The notes under the pieces: generated by a model
What the model was told of the DNA's origin: nothing
The model's input: the letters and a program-made list of their open reading frames with translations, nothing else
Database searches by the model: none
Program-made: the position numbers and the translations under genes
From: Pseudonocardia phyllosphaerae
GTDB taxonomy: Bacteria; Actinomycetota; Actinomycetes; Mycobacteriales; Pseudonocardiaceae
Reading direction: 5' to 3'
Assembly (NCBI RefSeq): GCF_046546475.1
Contig: NZ_JBKGXS010000002.1
Span: forward strand, 186,001 to 250,000
DNA: 64,000 nucleotides
Shown: in pieces, positions 1 to 7,664 of the stretch
Layout of the letters: every line of letters starts with the position of its first letter
Position numbering within the stretch: the first letter of the stretch is position 1

Positions 1-2
1 GG

Positions 3-962
3 GACCGGACGGCACCCCCACCGCGCGAGCCCGTCCGGGCCGCCGCCCCCGCGCCCCCGGCCGCCGTGCCGCCGCCCGGCCCGGGCGCCGCGCTGACCCG
101 GGTGGCGCTGCAGCTCGGCGCGACCTCCGTCGTGCACGCCGACGTGGCCGCGATGCTGTCGCACCTGTGCGAGTCCGTGGCCGAGGCCGCGGGCGTCGAG
201 GGGGCGGCGCTGCTGCTGCGCGAGCCCGCCGACCCGCGTGACCCCGGCTCCCGGCAGGTGTTCGGCTCCGGCGCCGTCGCCACCCGGCTCGGGGAGCTGC
301 AGCGGCGCGCGGGATCGGGTCCCGGACCGGCCGCGGAGCGTGGTGACCGCACGCTCGTCACCCCCGACCTGACCCGGTCCGGCCCGCCGGAGCTGGCCGC
401 CGCGGCCGCCGACTGCGGGCTGACCCGGTCGCTGTCGGTCCCGGTGCCACCGGCCGGAGTGGCCTCCGGCGACGCCGGGCACGGACCGGTCGGGGTGCTG
501 CAGCTGTTCGACGGCGGCCTGCCGGACGGGCCGCTGGCCCCGCCCGCGTCGGCGGCCGCGCTTCCCGACGGCGCGGGTGTCGCCGCACCGCTGACGACGC
601 CGCTGTGGCCGGTGGTCGCGACGCTCGCGGCACGGCTCGCCGACCTCCGGGCACTGGCCGCCGCCGAATCGAGTGTGGGACACGCCACAACGAACTCCGG
701 TACTGCTGCGAACGGGTCAGACACAGCCGCCCGGTCGGCCGAGAGCTCCACACCCGCGGCGACGAACGGCCACGCCGCACGGGTTCCGGCCGCCCGTCCG
801 GAGGACGACCCCGAGAGCACCGTACGTCCGGAGGACGACCCCGAGAGCACGGTGAGGATCCCGGCCGCGCGGGACGCCCCGCCGGAACCGGGCACCGGCA
901 CCGGACCGGGGACCCCGCTCGTCCCGGCACCGCGCCGGGCACGGCACCGCCGCGAGGACTGA
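3..962 (+). CDS. GAF-domain protein, 5' end outside the window
   Basis: The reading frame is already open at the first full codon of the window, so the true start is probably upstream; GTG at 66 is the first in-window candidate. About 150 residues after that GTG resemble a GAF sensor fold (helix with VAAMLSHLCESVAEAAGVEG, then a strand with GAALLL, a loop, and GPVGVLQLFDGG near the end). GAF domains of this style in actinomycetes usually belong to ANTAR or phosphatase-type regulators, but no ANTAR or output domain follows here. The last 90 residues are low-complexity Ala/Thr/Pro/Glu with an internal 10-residue duplication. No partner can be named from the window. Confidence 0.6.
   Translation, partial: DRTAPPPREPVRAAAPAPPAAVPPPGPGAALTRVALQLGATSVVHADVAAMLSHLCESVAEAAGVEGAALLLREPADPRDPGSRQVFGSGAVATRLGELQRRAGSGPGPAAERGDRTLVTPDLTRSGPPELAAAAADCGLTRSLSVPVPPAGVASGDAGHGPVGVLQLFDGGLPDGPLAPPASAAALPDGAGVAAPLTTPLWPVVATLAARLADLRALAAAESSVGHATTNSGTAANGSDTAARSAESSTPAATNGHAARVPAARPEDDPESTVRPEDDPESTVRIPAARDAPPEPGTGTGPGTPLVPAPRRARHRRED
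795..850 (+). repeat. Tandem 30-bp repeat inside the GAF gene
   Basis: A 26-base block at 795-820 recurs exactly at 825-850, a period of 30 bases, duplicating RPEDDPESTV in frame. It lies in the disordered tail, so it probably arose by slippage and is tolerated. Confidence 0.8.
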
Positions 963-1014
963 CCCGGGCGCCGCCCGGACCCGGGCGGCCGCCCGGACCC
1001 GGTCGGCCGCCCGG

Positions 1015-1515
1015 CTACTCGGCCGGCCGGCGACCGGACGTACCGAGTGCCCGGCGGGCCCGGTCGAGCGCCCGGCCCGGCGCGGGATTCGGCGGCTCGT
1101 CGCCGTCCGCCCGCTCGGCGCCGGCCTCGATCCGGTCGTGTTCCTGCAGGTAGGCGGACACCCGTTGCCGGCTCACGCCGAACAGCCTGCCGATGCCGGT
1201 GATCGACTCACCTTCGGCGTGCAGGGCGACGGCCTCCTCGCGCCGGAACCGCCCACCGATCGCACCGAGGCCGTCCAGCGCGCGGGTGACGCACTCGACG
1301 ATCAGCGGCCGTTCCTCGCGTGGCACGATGGCCCGCCACGGCAACCCCTCGTCCCGCCACTGCTGGAGCTGCCGGACCCGGTGCCGGGCCAGCTCCAGAT
1401 CGGCGATCGAGGCCGCCAGCTGCGCGTCGAGGTCGGCCAGCGCGGCGTCCGCGCCCTGCGCGTCGCCGCCGTTCCCCCCGGTCGATCTCACGCGTCCGAG
1501 CCTACGGGTCCCCAC
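1015..1515 (-). CDS. Helix-turn-helix protein with coiled-coil N-terminus
   Basis: A 166-residue protein starting at GTG 1515. Residues about 20-50 are rich in Ala, Asp, Leu and Gln and could form a coiled coil. A clear helix-turn-helix follows near residues 105-125 (SITGIGRLFGVSRQRVSAYL), the pattern used by resolvase- or Sigma-70-region-4-like DNA-binding modules. The rest is Pro/Arg-rich and looks disordered. It is convergent with the GAF gene and divergent from the GMC oxidoreductase, with about 100 bases between the starts, so local transcription control is possible but not shown. I do not recognise a named family. Confidence 0.7.
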   Translation of the reverse strand: MGTRRLGRVRSTGGNGGDAQGADAALADLDAQLAASIADLELARHRVRQLQQWRDEGLPWRAIVPREERPLIVECVTRALDGLGAIGGRFRREEAVALHAEGESITGIGRLFGVSRQRVSAYLQEHDRIEAGAERADGDEPPNPAPGRALDRARRALGTSGRRPAE

Positions 1516-1616
1516 GACGGTGACGGCACGCCGCGGCGTAGCCTGATGGGCCGCAACGGGGGTTGCTGGGCCAATCGGGGTAATTCGGACACCCTGGTCG
1601 AAACAGGAGGCGAGAC

Positions 1617-3335
1617 GTGGCGAGTCGAGACATGGCGAGTTACGACGTCGTCATCGTCGGTGGTGGGTCGGCGGGCGCGGTTCTGGCCAACCGGCTCAGT
1701 GAGGACCCGCACTGCCGGGTGCTCGTGCTCGAGGCCGGCCGGCCCGACCACCGCTGGGACCCCACCATCCGGATGCCCGCGGCGCTCTCCCGCGCCTGGG
1801 GCAACCCGCGCTACGACTGGTGCTACATCACCGAGCCCGAGGCCGGGCTGGAGGGCCGCCGCATCGCCGTCCCCCGGGGCCGGGTGCTCGGCGGCAGCTC
1901 CACGATCAACGGGATGGTCTACCAGCGCGGCAACCCCGGCGACTTCGACCGCTGGGCCGAGCTCACCGGCGACGACACCTGGGACGCCGCGCACTGCATG
2001 CCCTACTACCGGCGCCTGGAGCGCCGGTTCTCCCAGCACCGCGTCCCGCTCGCCGACGGGGGCGCGGGCCCGCAGATCCTGGAGCGCGCCGCCGCGGTCG
2101 GCCCGCTCAACGACGCCTTCCTCGTCGCCGCGGCCGAGGCCGGGCACGCCCTGGTCGACAGCACCAACGGGCCGCGCCAGGAGGGTTTCTCCCGCACCGA
2201 GCGCACGATCTTCCGCGGACGCCGCTACTCCGCCGCCGACGCCTGGCTGCGCCCGGTCCGCGACCGGCCCAACCTGCACGTCCGCACCGAGGTCGAGGTG
2301 CGGCGGCTGCGGTTCTCCGGCAGCCGGGTCGTCGGTGTCCGCTACCGGACCGCCGAGGGGCGGGTCGCGGAGGTGTCCGCCGGCGAGACCGTGCTGGCCG
2401 CGGGCGCGATCGGCACCCCGCAGCTGATGCAGGTCTCCGGCCTCGGCGACCCGGCGCTGCTGTCCCCGCTCGGCATCGACGTGAAGGCGGCGCTGCCCGG
2501 CGTCGGCGAGGACCTGCAGGACCACCTGGCGGTGCACCTGCAGCACGCCTGCACCCAGCCGGTGTCCCTGGCGCCGCAGCGGCGGCCGTACCGGCTGCCC
2601 GGCATCGCGGCGCAGTGGGCGCTGCGCGGCTCGGGCACCGGGGCCAGCAACCACTTCGAGATCGGCGGGTTCGCCTCGACCTCGCTGGCCGACGGCGTCC
2701 CGGACGTCATGATCCTGTTCGCGCCGGTCGCGATGCGCTTCGCACCCGACGTGCAGCCCCGCGGGCACGGCTACGAGATGCACGTCAGCGTGATGCGTTC
2801 CGACGCGCGCGGCAGCGTCCGGATCATCTCCCCCAGCGTGGCGGTGCGTCCGCAGGTGCGGATGAACTACCTCGCCGACGCCGGTGACCGGCAGCGCTGG
2901 GTGGAGGCCGTCGAGATCGGGCGGAACATCCTGGCCCAGCGCGCGTTCGAGCCCTACGACGGCGGGGAGACCCTGCCGGGCCCGGACGTGAAGTCCCCCG
3001 ACGAGGTGCTGGACTGGATCGCGCACCGCGCCCAGAACGGCCTGCACCCGACGAGCACGGCGCGGATGGGCACCGACCCCGGCTCGGTCGTGGACCCGGC
3101 GACCATGCGCGTGCACGGCGTCGAGGGGCTGCGCGTGGTCGACGCGTCGGTCTTCCCGGACGTGCCGAACTGCAACACCTACGCCCCGGTCGTCATGGTG
3201 GCGGAGAAGGCGTCGGACATCATCCTGGGCGCCACCCCGCCGGAGCCGGACGCGGCGCCGCCGCAGGCGCCCCCGGCCGCGGAGGCGCCGGTGCCGCGCG
3301 AGTCCGCGGCAGGCGTCGAGCACCCGGCGGTCTGA
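1617..3335 (+). CDS. GMC family oxidoreductase (choline dehydrogenase-like)
   Basis: FAD-dependent alcohol dehydrogenase/oxidase of the glucose-methanol-choline family, 572 residues (family usually 530-580). The FAD Rossmann motif GGGSAG is at residues 15-20, GMC signature 1 contains GRVLGGSSTING near residue 90, and signature 2 contains GAIGTPQLMQVSGLGD near 265. The C-terminal active-site region has GLHPTSTARMG and PNCNTYAP, supplying the His and Asn that line the substrate pocket. GTG 1617 was chosen because AGGAGG at 1605-1610 lies 6 bases before it; ATG 1632 is a second option. The tail is Pro/Ala-rich. Substrate (choline or another primary alcohol) cannot be told. Monocistronic, ended by a strong hairpin. 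Confidence 0.93.
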   Translation: MASRDMASYDVVIVGGGSAGAVLANRLSEDPHCRVLVLEAGRPDHRWDPTIRMPAALSRAWGNPRYDWCYITEPEAGLEGRRIAVPRGRVLGGSSTINGMVYQRGNPGDFDRWAELTGDDTWDAAHCMPYYRRLERRFSQHRVPLADGGAGPQILERAAAVGPLNDAFLVAAAEAGHALVDSTNGPRQEGFSRTERTIFRGRRYSAADAWLRPVRDRPNLHVRTEVEVRRLRFSGSRVVGVRYRTAEGRVAEVSAGETVLAAGAIGTPQLMQVSGLGDPALLSPLGIDVKAALPGVGEDLQDHLAVHLQHACTQPVSLAPQRRPYRLPGIAAQWALRGSGTGASNHFEIGGFASTSLADGVPDVMILFAPVAMRFAPDVQPRGHGYEMHVSVMRSDARGSVRIISPSVAVRPQVRMNYLADAGDRQRWVEAVEIGRNILAQRAFEPYDGGETLPGPDVKSPDEVLDWIAHRAQNGLHPTSTARMGTDPGSVVDPATMRVHGVEGLRVVDASVFPDVPNCNTYAPVVMVAEKASDIILGATPPEPDAAPPQAPPAAEAPVPRESAAGVEHPAV

Positions 3336-3360
3336 GCCGGGTACACAACCCCACAGACGG

Positions 3361-3403
3361 CCGCAGGGGCGGGGATCCGGTTCTCGGATCCCCGCCCCTG
3401 CGG
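3361..3403. terminator. Perfect 18-19 bp hairpin terminator
   Basis: Left arm 3361-3379 is fully complementary to 3385-3403, leaving a 5-base loop. It sits between the convergent GMC oxidoreductase and the DUF7455 gene and probably ends transcripts from both sides. There is no long T tract, as is usual in GC-rich actinomycetes. Confidence 0.9.
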
Positions 3404-3461
3404 GTTCGTCTGAAGTCCTGCTCGACGCGGCCGGACGGTCGTCCGGTTCGGTCGGCGGGCG

Positions 3462-3650
3462 CTACTCGGCGCCCTGCTCGACCTCCACGCCGGCCTCGCG
3501 CAGCTTGTCGGCGTGAGCACGGCCGTGGTGGTTGCAGAAGAGGAGCTCCCCACCGGAGGGAAGGATCGCGCGCACCTTGGCCGCCGCACCGCAACGGTCA
3601 CAGCGGTCGGCGAGGGTCAGTTCGGGCCGGGTCAGCGTTTCGGGCTGCAT
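3462..3650 (-). CDS. DUF7455-type small zinc-ribbon-like protein
   Basis: A 62-residue protein beginning MQPETLTRPELTLADRCDRC. It carries CDRC near residues 17-20 and CNHHGRAH near 39-46, so two Cys pairs plus His could bind a metal. This layout fits the short actinobacterial DUF7455 proteins of unknown function. The ATG is preceded by GGAGGGAG with good spacing. It is a stand-alone gene convergent with the GMC oxidoreductase. Function unknown; a role in nucleic-acid or protein contacts is only a guess. Confidence 0.85.
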   Translation of the reverse strand: MQPETLTRPELTLADRCDRCGAAAKVRAILPSGGELLFCNHHGRAHADKLREAGVEVEQGAE

Positions 3651-3975
3651 AGCGGTCTCCCTCCATCGCGACGGTGGGAACTCGGGCGTCCCACCGCCGG
3701 TTCACTGTGACGACCGCACCTGGCGGATCGCCCACACTTAAGCAGACGCTCGGAGCCCCTGCACGTGTTCCCGGGGCGAGTCGCGACGTCCGTCACGTCC
3801 GGATCAAGACCCGTCCGTTCCGGTGTCGCCACGATGTACCCGCGGTGACCGACGACGTATGAAGTTCACTGCGTGTGAATCATGCGGGTCCGCGCGGCCA
3901 CCCCGCAAGCGCACCACGGTTAACTCGGTGTGTCCCGCGCCACCGCCCGCGACACGGACGATCTACCGTCGAGGG
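3651..3975. other. Intergenic region, divergent promoters
   Basis: The 325 bases separate two divergent genes. I see a Shine-Dalgarno site for the left gene and the -10 element of the right gene, but no conserved RNA or convincing ORF. The extended frame from 3823 lacks actinomycete-like codon use and is treated as non-coding. Confidence 0.6.
3964..3969 (+). promoter_or_regulatory. -10 element of a leaderless promoter
   Basis: TACCGT followed by 6 bases and then GTG 3976. Confidence 0.6.
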
Positions 3976-4902
3976 GTGAGCGCACGCCCCCTCGGAGACC
4001 GCGTCCCGGCGCCCCTGCTGTTCCTGCTCGGCGGCACCTCGATGTATCTCGGTGCGGCGCTGGCCGTCGGGCTGTTCGACCGGCTCGCGCCGTCGGCGGT
4101 GGCCGAGCTCCGGCTGGTCGGGGCGGCGATCGTGCTGCTCGCGTGGCGGCGCCCGGGGCGGCGGGCGTGGTCCGGGGTGCGGCTGGTGCGGGCGGGCTGT
4201 TTCGGGCTGGCGACGGCGCTGATGAACGTCGCCTACTACGAGGCGATCGCCCGGCTGCCGCTCGGGACGGCGGTCGCGATCGAGTTCACCGGGCCGGTGC
4301 TCGTCGCCGCGGTCGCGTCGCGGCGGCCGCGGGACTGGGGCGCGGTGCTCCTCGCCGCACTCGGCGTCGCGATGATCGCCGACGTCCGCTGGTCCGGGAG
4401 CCCGGCCGGGGTGCTGTGGGCGCTGGGCGCGGCGGCGATGTGGGCGGCGTACGTGCTGCTCGGCAAGCGTGTCGCGAACGCCGGGAGCGGGATCGACGAC
4501 CTCGCGACGGGCTTCGCCGTGGCCGCCGTGCTGCTGTCCCCGCTGCTGCTCCTCGGGGCGGGCCCGCAGGCCCCGGCGGTCGGCTTCGCGAACCTGGCAC
4601 CGCTCGCCGATCCGGTGCTGCTCGCCCTGTCCGTCGGGCTGGGTGTGCTGTCCTCGGTGATCCCCTACGTGCTCGACCAGGTCGTGCTGCGCCGCGTCGG
4701 GCAGGCCCGGTTCGCGGTGCTGCTGGCGCTGCTCCCGGCCGCGGCCACGCTCGTCGGGCTCGTGGTGCTGGCCCAGCTGCCGGGGCTCGCGGAGGCCGCC
4801 GGGATCGTGCTGGTCATCGGGGCGGTGCTGCTGCGTTCCCGCGACGGCGACGAGCCCGTCCCCGAGCCCGCCGCACCCGCCGCGGCCGACCGGCCCGGCT
4901 GA
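3976..4902 (+). CDS. EamA/DMT family exporter (RhtA-like)
   Basis: A polytopic inner-membrane protein of 308 residues with about ten hydrophobic helices in two five-helix repeats, the drug/metabolite transporter fold. The glycine-rich first helix (APLLFLLGGTSMYLGAALAV) and the segment EAIARLPLGTAVAIEFTGPV match the RhtA branch, which exports threonine, homoserine or similar amino acids; the substrate here is inferred. Earlier in-frame starts exist, but the upstream 51 codons look non-coding and GTG 3976 lies directly behind a -10 hexamer. The C-terminal 20 residues are Pro/Ala/Glu-rich and cytoplasmic. Confidence 0.88.
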   Translation: MSARPLGDRVPAPLLFLLGGTSMYLGAALAVGLFDRLAPSAVAELRLVGAAIVLLAWRRPGRRAWSGVRLVRAGCFGLATALMNVAYYEAIARLPLGTAVAIEFTGPVLVAAVASRRPRDWGAVLLAALGVAMIADVRWSGSPAGVLWALGAAAMWAAYVLLGKRVANAGSGIDDLATGFAVAAVLLSPLLLLGAGPQAPAVGFANLAPLADPVLLALSVGLGVLSSVIPYVLDQVVLRRVGQARFAVLLALLPAAATLVGLVVLAQLPGLAEAAGIVLVIGAVLLRSRDGDEPVPEPAAPAAADRPG

Positions 4903-4908
4903 GCCGGA

Positions 4909-4927
4909 CCGGGCCGCAGTGGCCCGG
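4909..4927. terminator. 7-bp GC hairpin between convergent genes
   Basis: CCGGGCC and GGCCCGG are separated by GCAGT, just after the exporter stop and facing the end of the helicase gene. It can serve both strands. Confidence 0.6.
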
Positions 4928-4955
4928 CCTCGCCGGGCCCCGACGCTCGGCCCGG

Positions 4956-4991
4956 GTTGCGGGGCCGGGAGGTGTTGCGGGGCCGGGAGGT
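4956..4991. repeat. Perfect 18-bp tandem duplication
   Basis: The 18-base unit GTTGCGGGGCCGGGAGGT at 4956-4973 is repeated exactly at 4974-4991, between the exporter terminator and the helicase stop codon. Confidence 0.85.
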
Positions 4992-4997
4992 ACGGCC

Positions 4998-6728
4998 TCA
5001 GCGCCAGGAACGCAGGGTCGCGATCCGCTCCTCCAGCTGCTCGATGCTGGCCATCGCGACCGGCGGGCCGCCGCAGGTCTTGCGCAGGTCGTTGTGGATC
5101 GCGCCGTGCGGCTTGCGGGTCTTGTGGTTGTGCAGCGCGACGAGCGTGTTGAGCTCCTTGCGCAGCGTCTGCAGCCGCTCCCGGACGTTGCCGGTGCCCC
5201 GCTCCGACGGCGGCGGGGGCGTCGGCTCGGTCGCCGGCGTCGCCCTGGCCTGGGCGCCGGTGCGCGGGGAGCCCTTCTCGATCCAGTCGGCCTGCCGCTT
5301 GGACAGCAGCGTGCGCACCTGGTCGGGCTCGAGCAGCCCGGGCAGCCCCAGGTAGTCCTGCTCGTCGGCGGAGTAGGTGGCGCCCTCGTAGATCAGCTGG
5401 TCGAGCTCGGCGTCGGCGCCGAGCGAGGTGAACGCCTGCTCCTGCTCGCCGGGCTCGTCCTTGGTCCGGTTCACCTCGTTGAGCTCGGCGTCGTTCCAGA
5501 CCTCCTCGGGCCGCTGCGGCTTGCCGAGGACGTGGTCGCGCTGGGCCTCGAGCTCGCTGGCCAGCCCGAGCAGCACCGGGACGCTGGGCACGAACACCGA
5601 CGCGGTCTCCCCCGGGCGCCGCGACCGCACGAAGCGGCCGATGGCCTGGGCGAAGAACAGCGGTGTCGACGCCGAGGTGGCGTAGACGCCGACGGCCAGG
5701 CGCGGGACGTCGACGCCCTCGGACACCATCCGCACCGCGACCATCCAGCGTTCCTGCGAGCGGGCGAACTCGGCGATCCGGTCGGACGCACCCGCCTCGT
5801 CGGAGAGGACGACGGCCGGTTGGGTGCCGGTGATCTGCCGGAGGACCGCTGCGTAGGCGCGGGCGGTGGTCTGGTCGGAGGCGATGACCAGCCCGCCTGC
5901 GTCGGGCATGCCGCCGTCGCGGTGGCTCTGCAGGCGTTTGTCGGCCGCGGCGAGCACGAACGGGATCCAGTCGCCGGAGGGGTCCAGCGCGGTCCGCCAG
6001 GCCATCGCGGTCTGCTCGCGGGTGAGCGGCTCGCCGAGCCGGGCACTGATCTCCTCACCGGCGCTGGTGCGCCAGTTGGAGGTGCCGGAGTAGGCCAGGA
6101 AGACCACCGGCCGGACGACGTTGTCGGCGAGGGCCTCGGCGTAGCCGTACTGGTGGTCGGCGCGGGAGCGGGGTGCGCCCTCGGCGTCGGGGACGTACTC
6201 GACGAACGGGATCGGGTTGTCGTCGGACCGGAACGGGGTACCGGTCAGCGCCAGCCGGCGGGTGGCGGGCTCGAAGGCCTCGTAGACGGCCTCGCCCCAG
6301 CTCTTCGCGTCGCCGGCGTGGTGGATCTCGTCGAGGATCACCAGCATGCGGCGGTTCTCGCTGCGGTTGCGGTGCAGCATCGGGTGCGCGGCGACACCGG
6401 CGTAGGTGATCGCGATGCCCTGGTAGTCCCGGGAGGTGCCACCGGTGGAGTTGCGGAACTCCGGGTCCAGCGAGATCCCGGCGGCCGCGGCCGCCTCGGC
6501 CCACTGGTACTTCAGGTGCTCGGTCGGGGTGACGACGGTCACCGTGTCCACGACACGGTCGTTGAGCAGCTCCGCGGCCACCCGCAGCGCGAACGTCGTC
6601 TTGCCCGCGCCGGGCGTCGCGACCGCGAGGAAGTCACGCGGGCCGGTGGCCAGGTAGCGGGCCAGCGCACTGCGCTGCCACGCGCGGAGCGGGCGGGTCT
6701 CCGGCGACACGAGCTGGGTCTGCGACAC
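4998..6728 (-). CDS. DEAD/DEAH-box superfamily 2 helicase
   Basis: A 576-residue ATP-dependent helicase of the SF2, XPB/RadD-like type. Walker A TPGAGKTT is at residues 38-45, motif II DEIHH at 133-137 and motif III TGTPFR at 162-167; motif VI in the second RecA-like domain reads QAIGRFVRSRRPGE. A basic Pro-rich linker and a roughly 70-residue C-terminal helical domain follow. The frame is open much further upstream, but GTG 6728 is supported by GGGGA about 6 bases before it and by the family N-terminus (PLRAWQRSALARYL). Such helicases are linked to DNA repair; the substrate here is unknown. Convergent with the exporter, transcribed alone. Confidence 0.9.
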   Translation of the reverse strand: MSQTQLVSPETRPLRAWQRSALARYLATGPRDFLAVATPGAGKTTFALRVAAELLNDRVVDTVTVVTPTEHLKYQWAEAAAAAGISLDPEFRNSTGGTSRDYQGIAITYAGVAAHPMLHRNRSENRRMLVILDEIHHAGDAKSWGEAVYEAFEPATRRLALTGTPFRSDDNPIPFVEYVPDAEGAPRSRADHQYGYAEALADNVVRPVVFLAYSGTSNWRTSAGEEISARLGEPLTREQTAMAWRTALDPSGDWIPFVLAAADKRLQSHRDGGMPDAGGLVIASDQTTARAYAAVLRQITGTQPAVVLSDEAGASDRIAEFARSQERWMVAVRMVSEGVDVPRLAVGVYATSASTPLFFAQAIGRFVRSRRPGETASVFVPSVPVLLGLASELEAQRDHVLGKPQRPEEVWNDAELNEVNRTKDEPGEQEQAFTSLGADAELDQLIYEGATYSADEQDYLGLPGLLEPDQVRTLLSKRQADWIEKGSPRTGAQARATPATEPTPPPPSERGTGNVRERLQTLRKELNTLVALHNHKTRKPHGAIHNDLRKTCGGPPVAMASIEQLEERIATLRSWR

Positions 6729-6886
6729 ACGTCTCCCCTGGTCCGTGGGTCGTTCCCGGGCTGGGAACCTGCGAGCCCCGCACGCGTCCGGGGTCGGCAC
6801 CGACCGGGCTGCGAGGCGTCGATCAGGGTAGCCGGGCGTCCCCGGGCTCCCGGGCACGGCTCGTCCTCCGGCCGGGTCGTCCCAGG

Positions 6887-7510
6887 TCAGCCCCGGCGCG
6901 GTCGGCGCGCCGTGTACACGAACGCCGGCGGGACGTTCGCGAGCACCGGCGGGGAGGTCACGACGTCGTGGAAGGCGGCATCCAGGTGGCGGCGCAGCCG
7001 GCGGGCCGGGGCGGCACGGCGGGTCCACACGTAGCCGAACTGGGCGAAGGCGCCGTCGTCGGTCAGGGTCCCGGCGACGACGTCGACCAGGCTGGGCGAG
7101 GTCGGCGGGTGCGCCGCCCAGGGCAGGCCGGACACGACGACGTCGACCGGGCCGAGGCCGCGCTCGGCGAGCAGCGCGGGCAGGTCCGCGGCCGGGGCGA
7201 CGGCGACGTCGAGGCCGGGGTGGCGGCGCTCCAGCAGCCGGGCCAGCCGCGGGTTCAGCTCGACGGCGAGGTGCCGCCCGCGGCCGCCGAGGCGCTCGGC
7301 GAGCACGTCGGTGAACGCCCCGGTGCCCGGGCCCAGCTCGACGACCAGCGGGTCGCCCTCGAGCGGGAGCGCGGTGAGGGCCGCCGTCGCCAGTGCCCGC
7401 GAGCTCGGCACGCACGACGCGGTGGCGACCGGGTCGCGAAGGAACTCGCGCAGGAAGATCCCGGATCCGGCCGGGACGGGGCGGCGGGGGCCGGCGGGCG
7501 CGGCGGACAT
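6887..7510 (-). CDS. Class I SAM methyltransferase, PmtA/KsgA-like
   Basis: A 207-residue methyltransferase. The SAM-binding motif VVELGPGTGAFTDVLAERL lies near residues 55-75, followed by an acidic residue in HLAVELNPRL and a VSGLPW motif at about 130, where Erm/KsgA enzymes have NxPY/F. The N-terminal FLREFLRDPVATASCVPSSR matches the phospholipid N-methyltransferase/ribosomal adenine methyltransferase-like group. ATG 7510 has AGGAG upstream. It is divergent from the PhaC-like gene. Substrate not determined: phosphatidylethanolamine or RNA are both possible. Confidence 0.82.
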   Translation of the reverse strand: MSAAPAGPRRPVPAGSGIFLREFLRDPVATASCVPSSRALATAALTALPLEGDPLVVELGPGTGAFTDVLAERLGGRGRHLAVELNPRLARLLERRHPGLDVAVAPAADLPALLAERGLGPVDVVVSGLPWAAHPPTSPSLVDVVAGTLTDDGAFAQFGYVWTRRAAPARRLRRHLDAAFHDVVTSPPVLANVPPAFVYTARRPRRG

Positions 7511-7664
7511 CGATCTCCTCGGGGGACGGCGCGGCCGCACCGGGGCCCGGCGCGGCATGATCGCGGGCCACCGTCCCGTGCCCGCCTGTCCGGATCCCGA
7601 CGACAGGGTGAACGGGACGGGGCCGTCGTGTGTGACGGCGTCGCGAACGGGAAGATGGACGGCG

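Noticed and set aside
795..850. CRISPR-like direct repeat
   Set aside because: Only two copies with a 4-base gap, in frame in a coding tail; no spacers or cas genes are in the window.
1488..3323. A 611-codon minus-strand frame opposite the GMC oxidoreductase
   Set aside because: It is the His/Val/Asp-rich shadow typical of the strand opposite a high-GC gene; the plus-strand protein has all family motifs and a ribosome-binding site.
3930..7034. A 1034-codon plus-strand frame over the exporter and helicase genes
   Set aside because: It crosses two well-supported genes in the wrong frame, with Arg/Ala/Gly-rich content and no recognisable domain.
6729..7571. N-terminal extension of the helicase to 857 residues
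   Set aside because: The added part overlaps the divergent methyltransferase gene out of frame and is Arg/Pro-rich, while GTG 6728 has a ribosome-binding site and starts the helicase fold.
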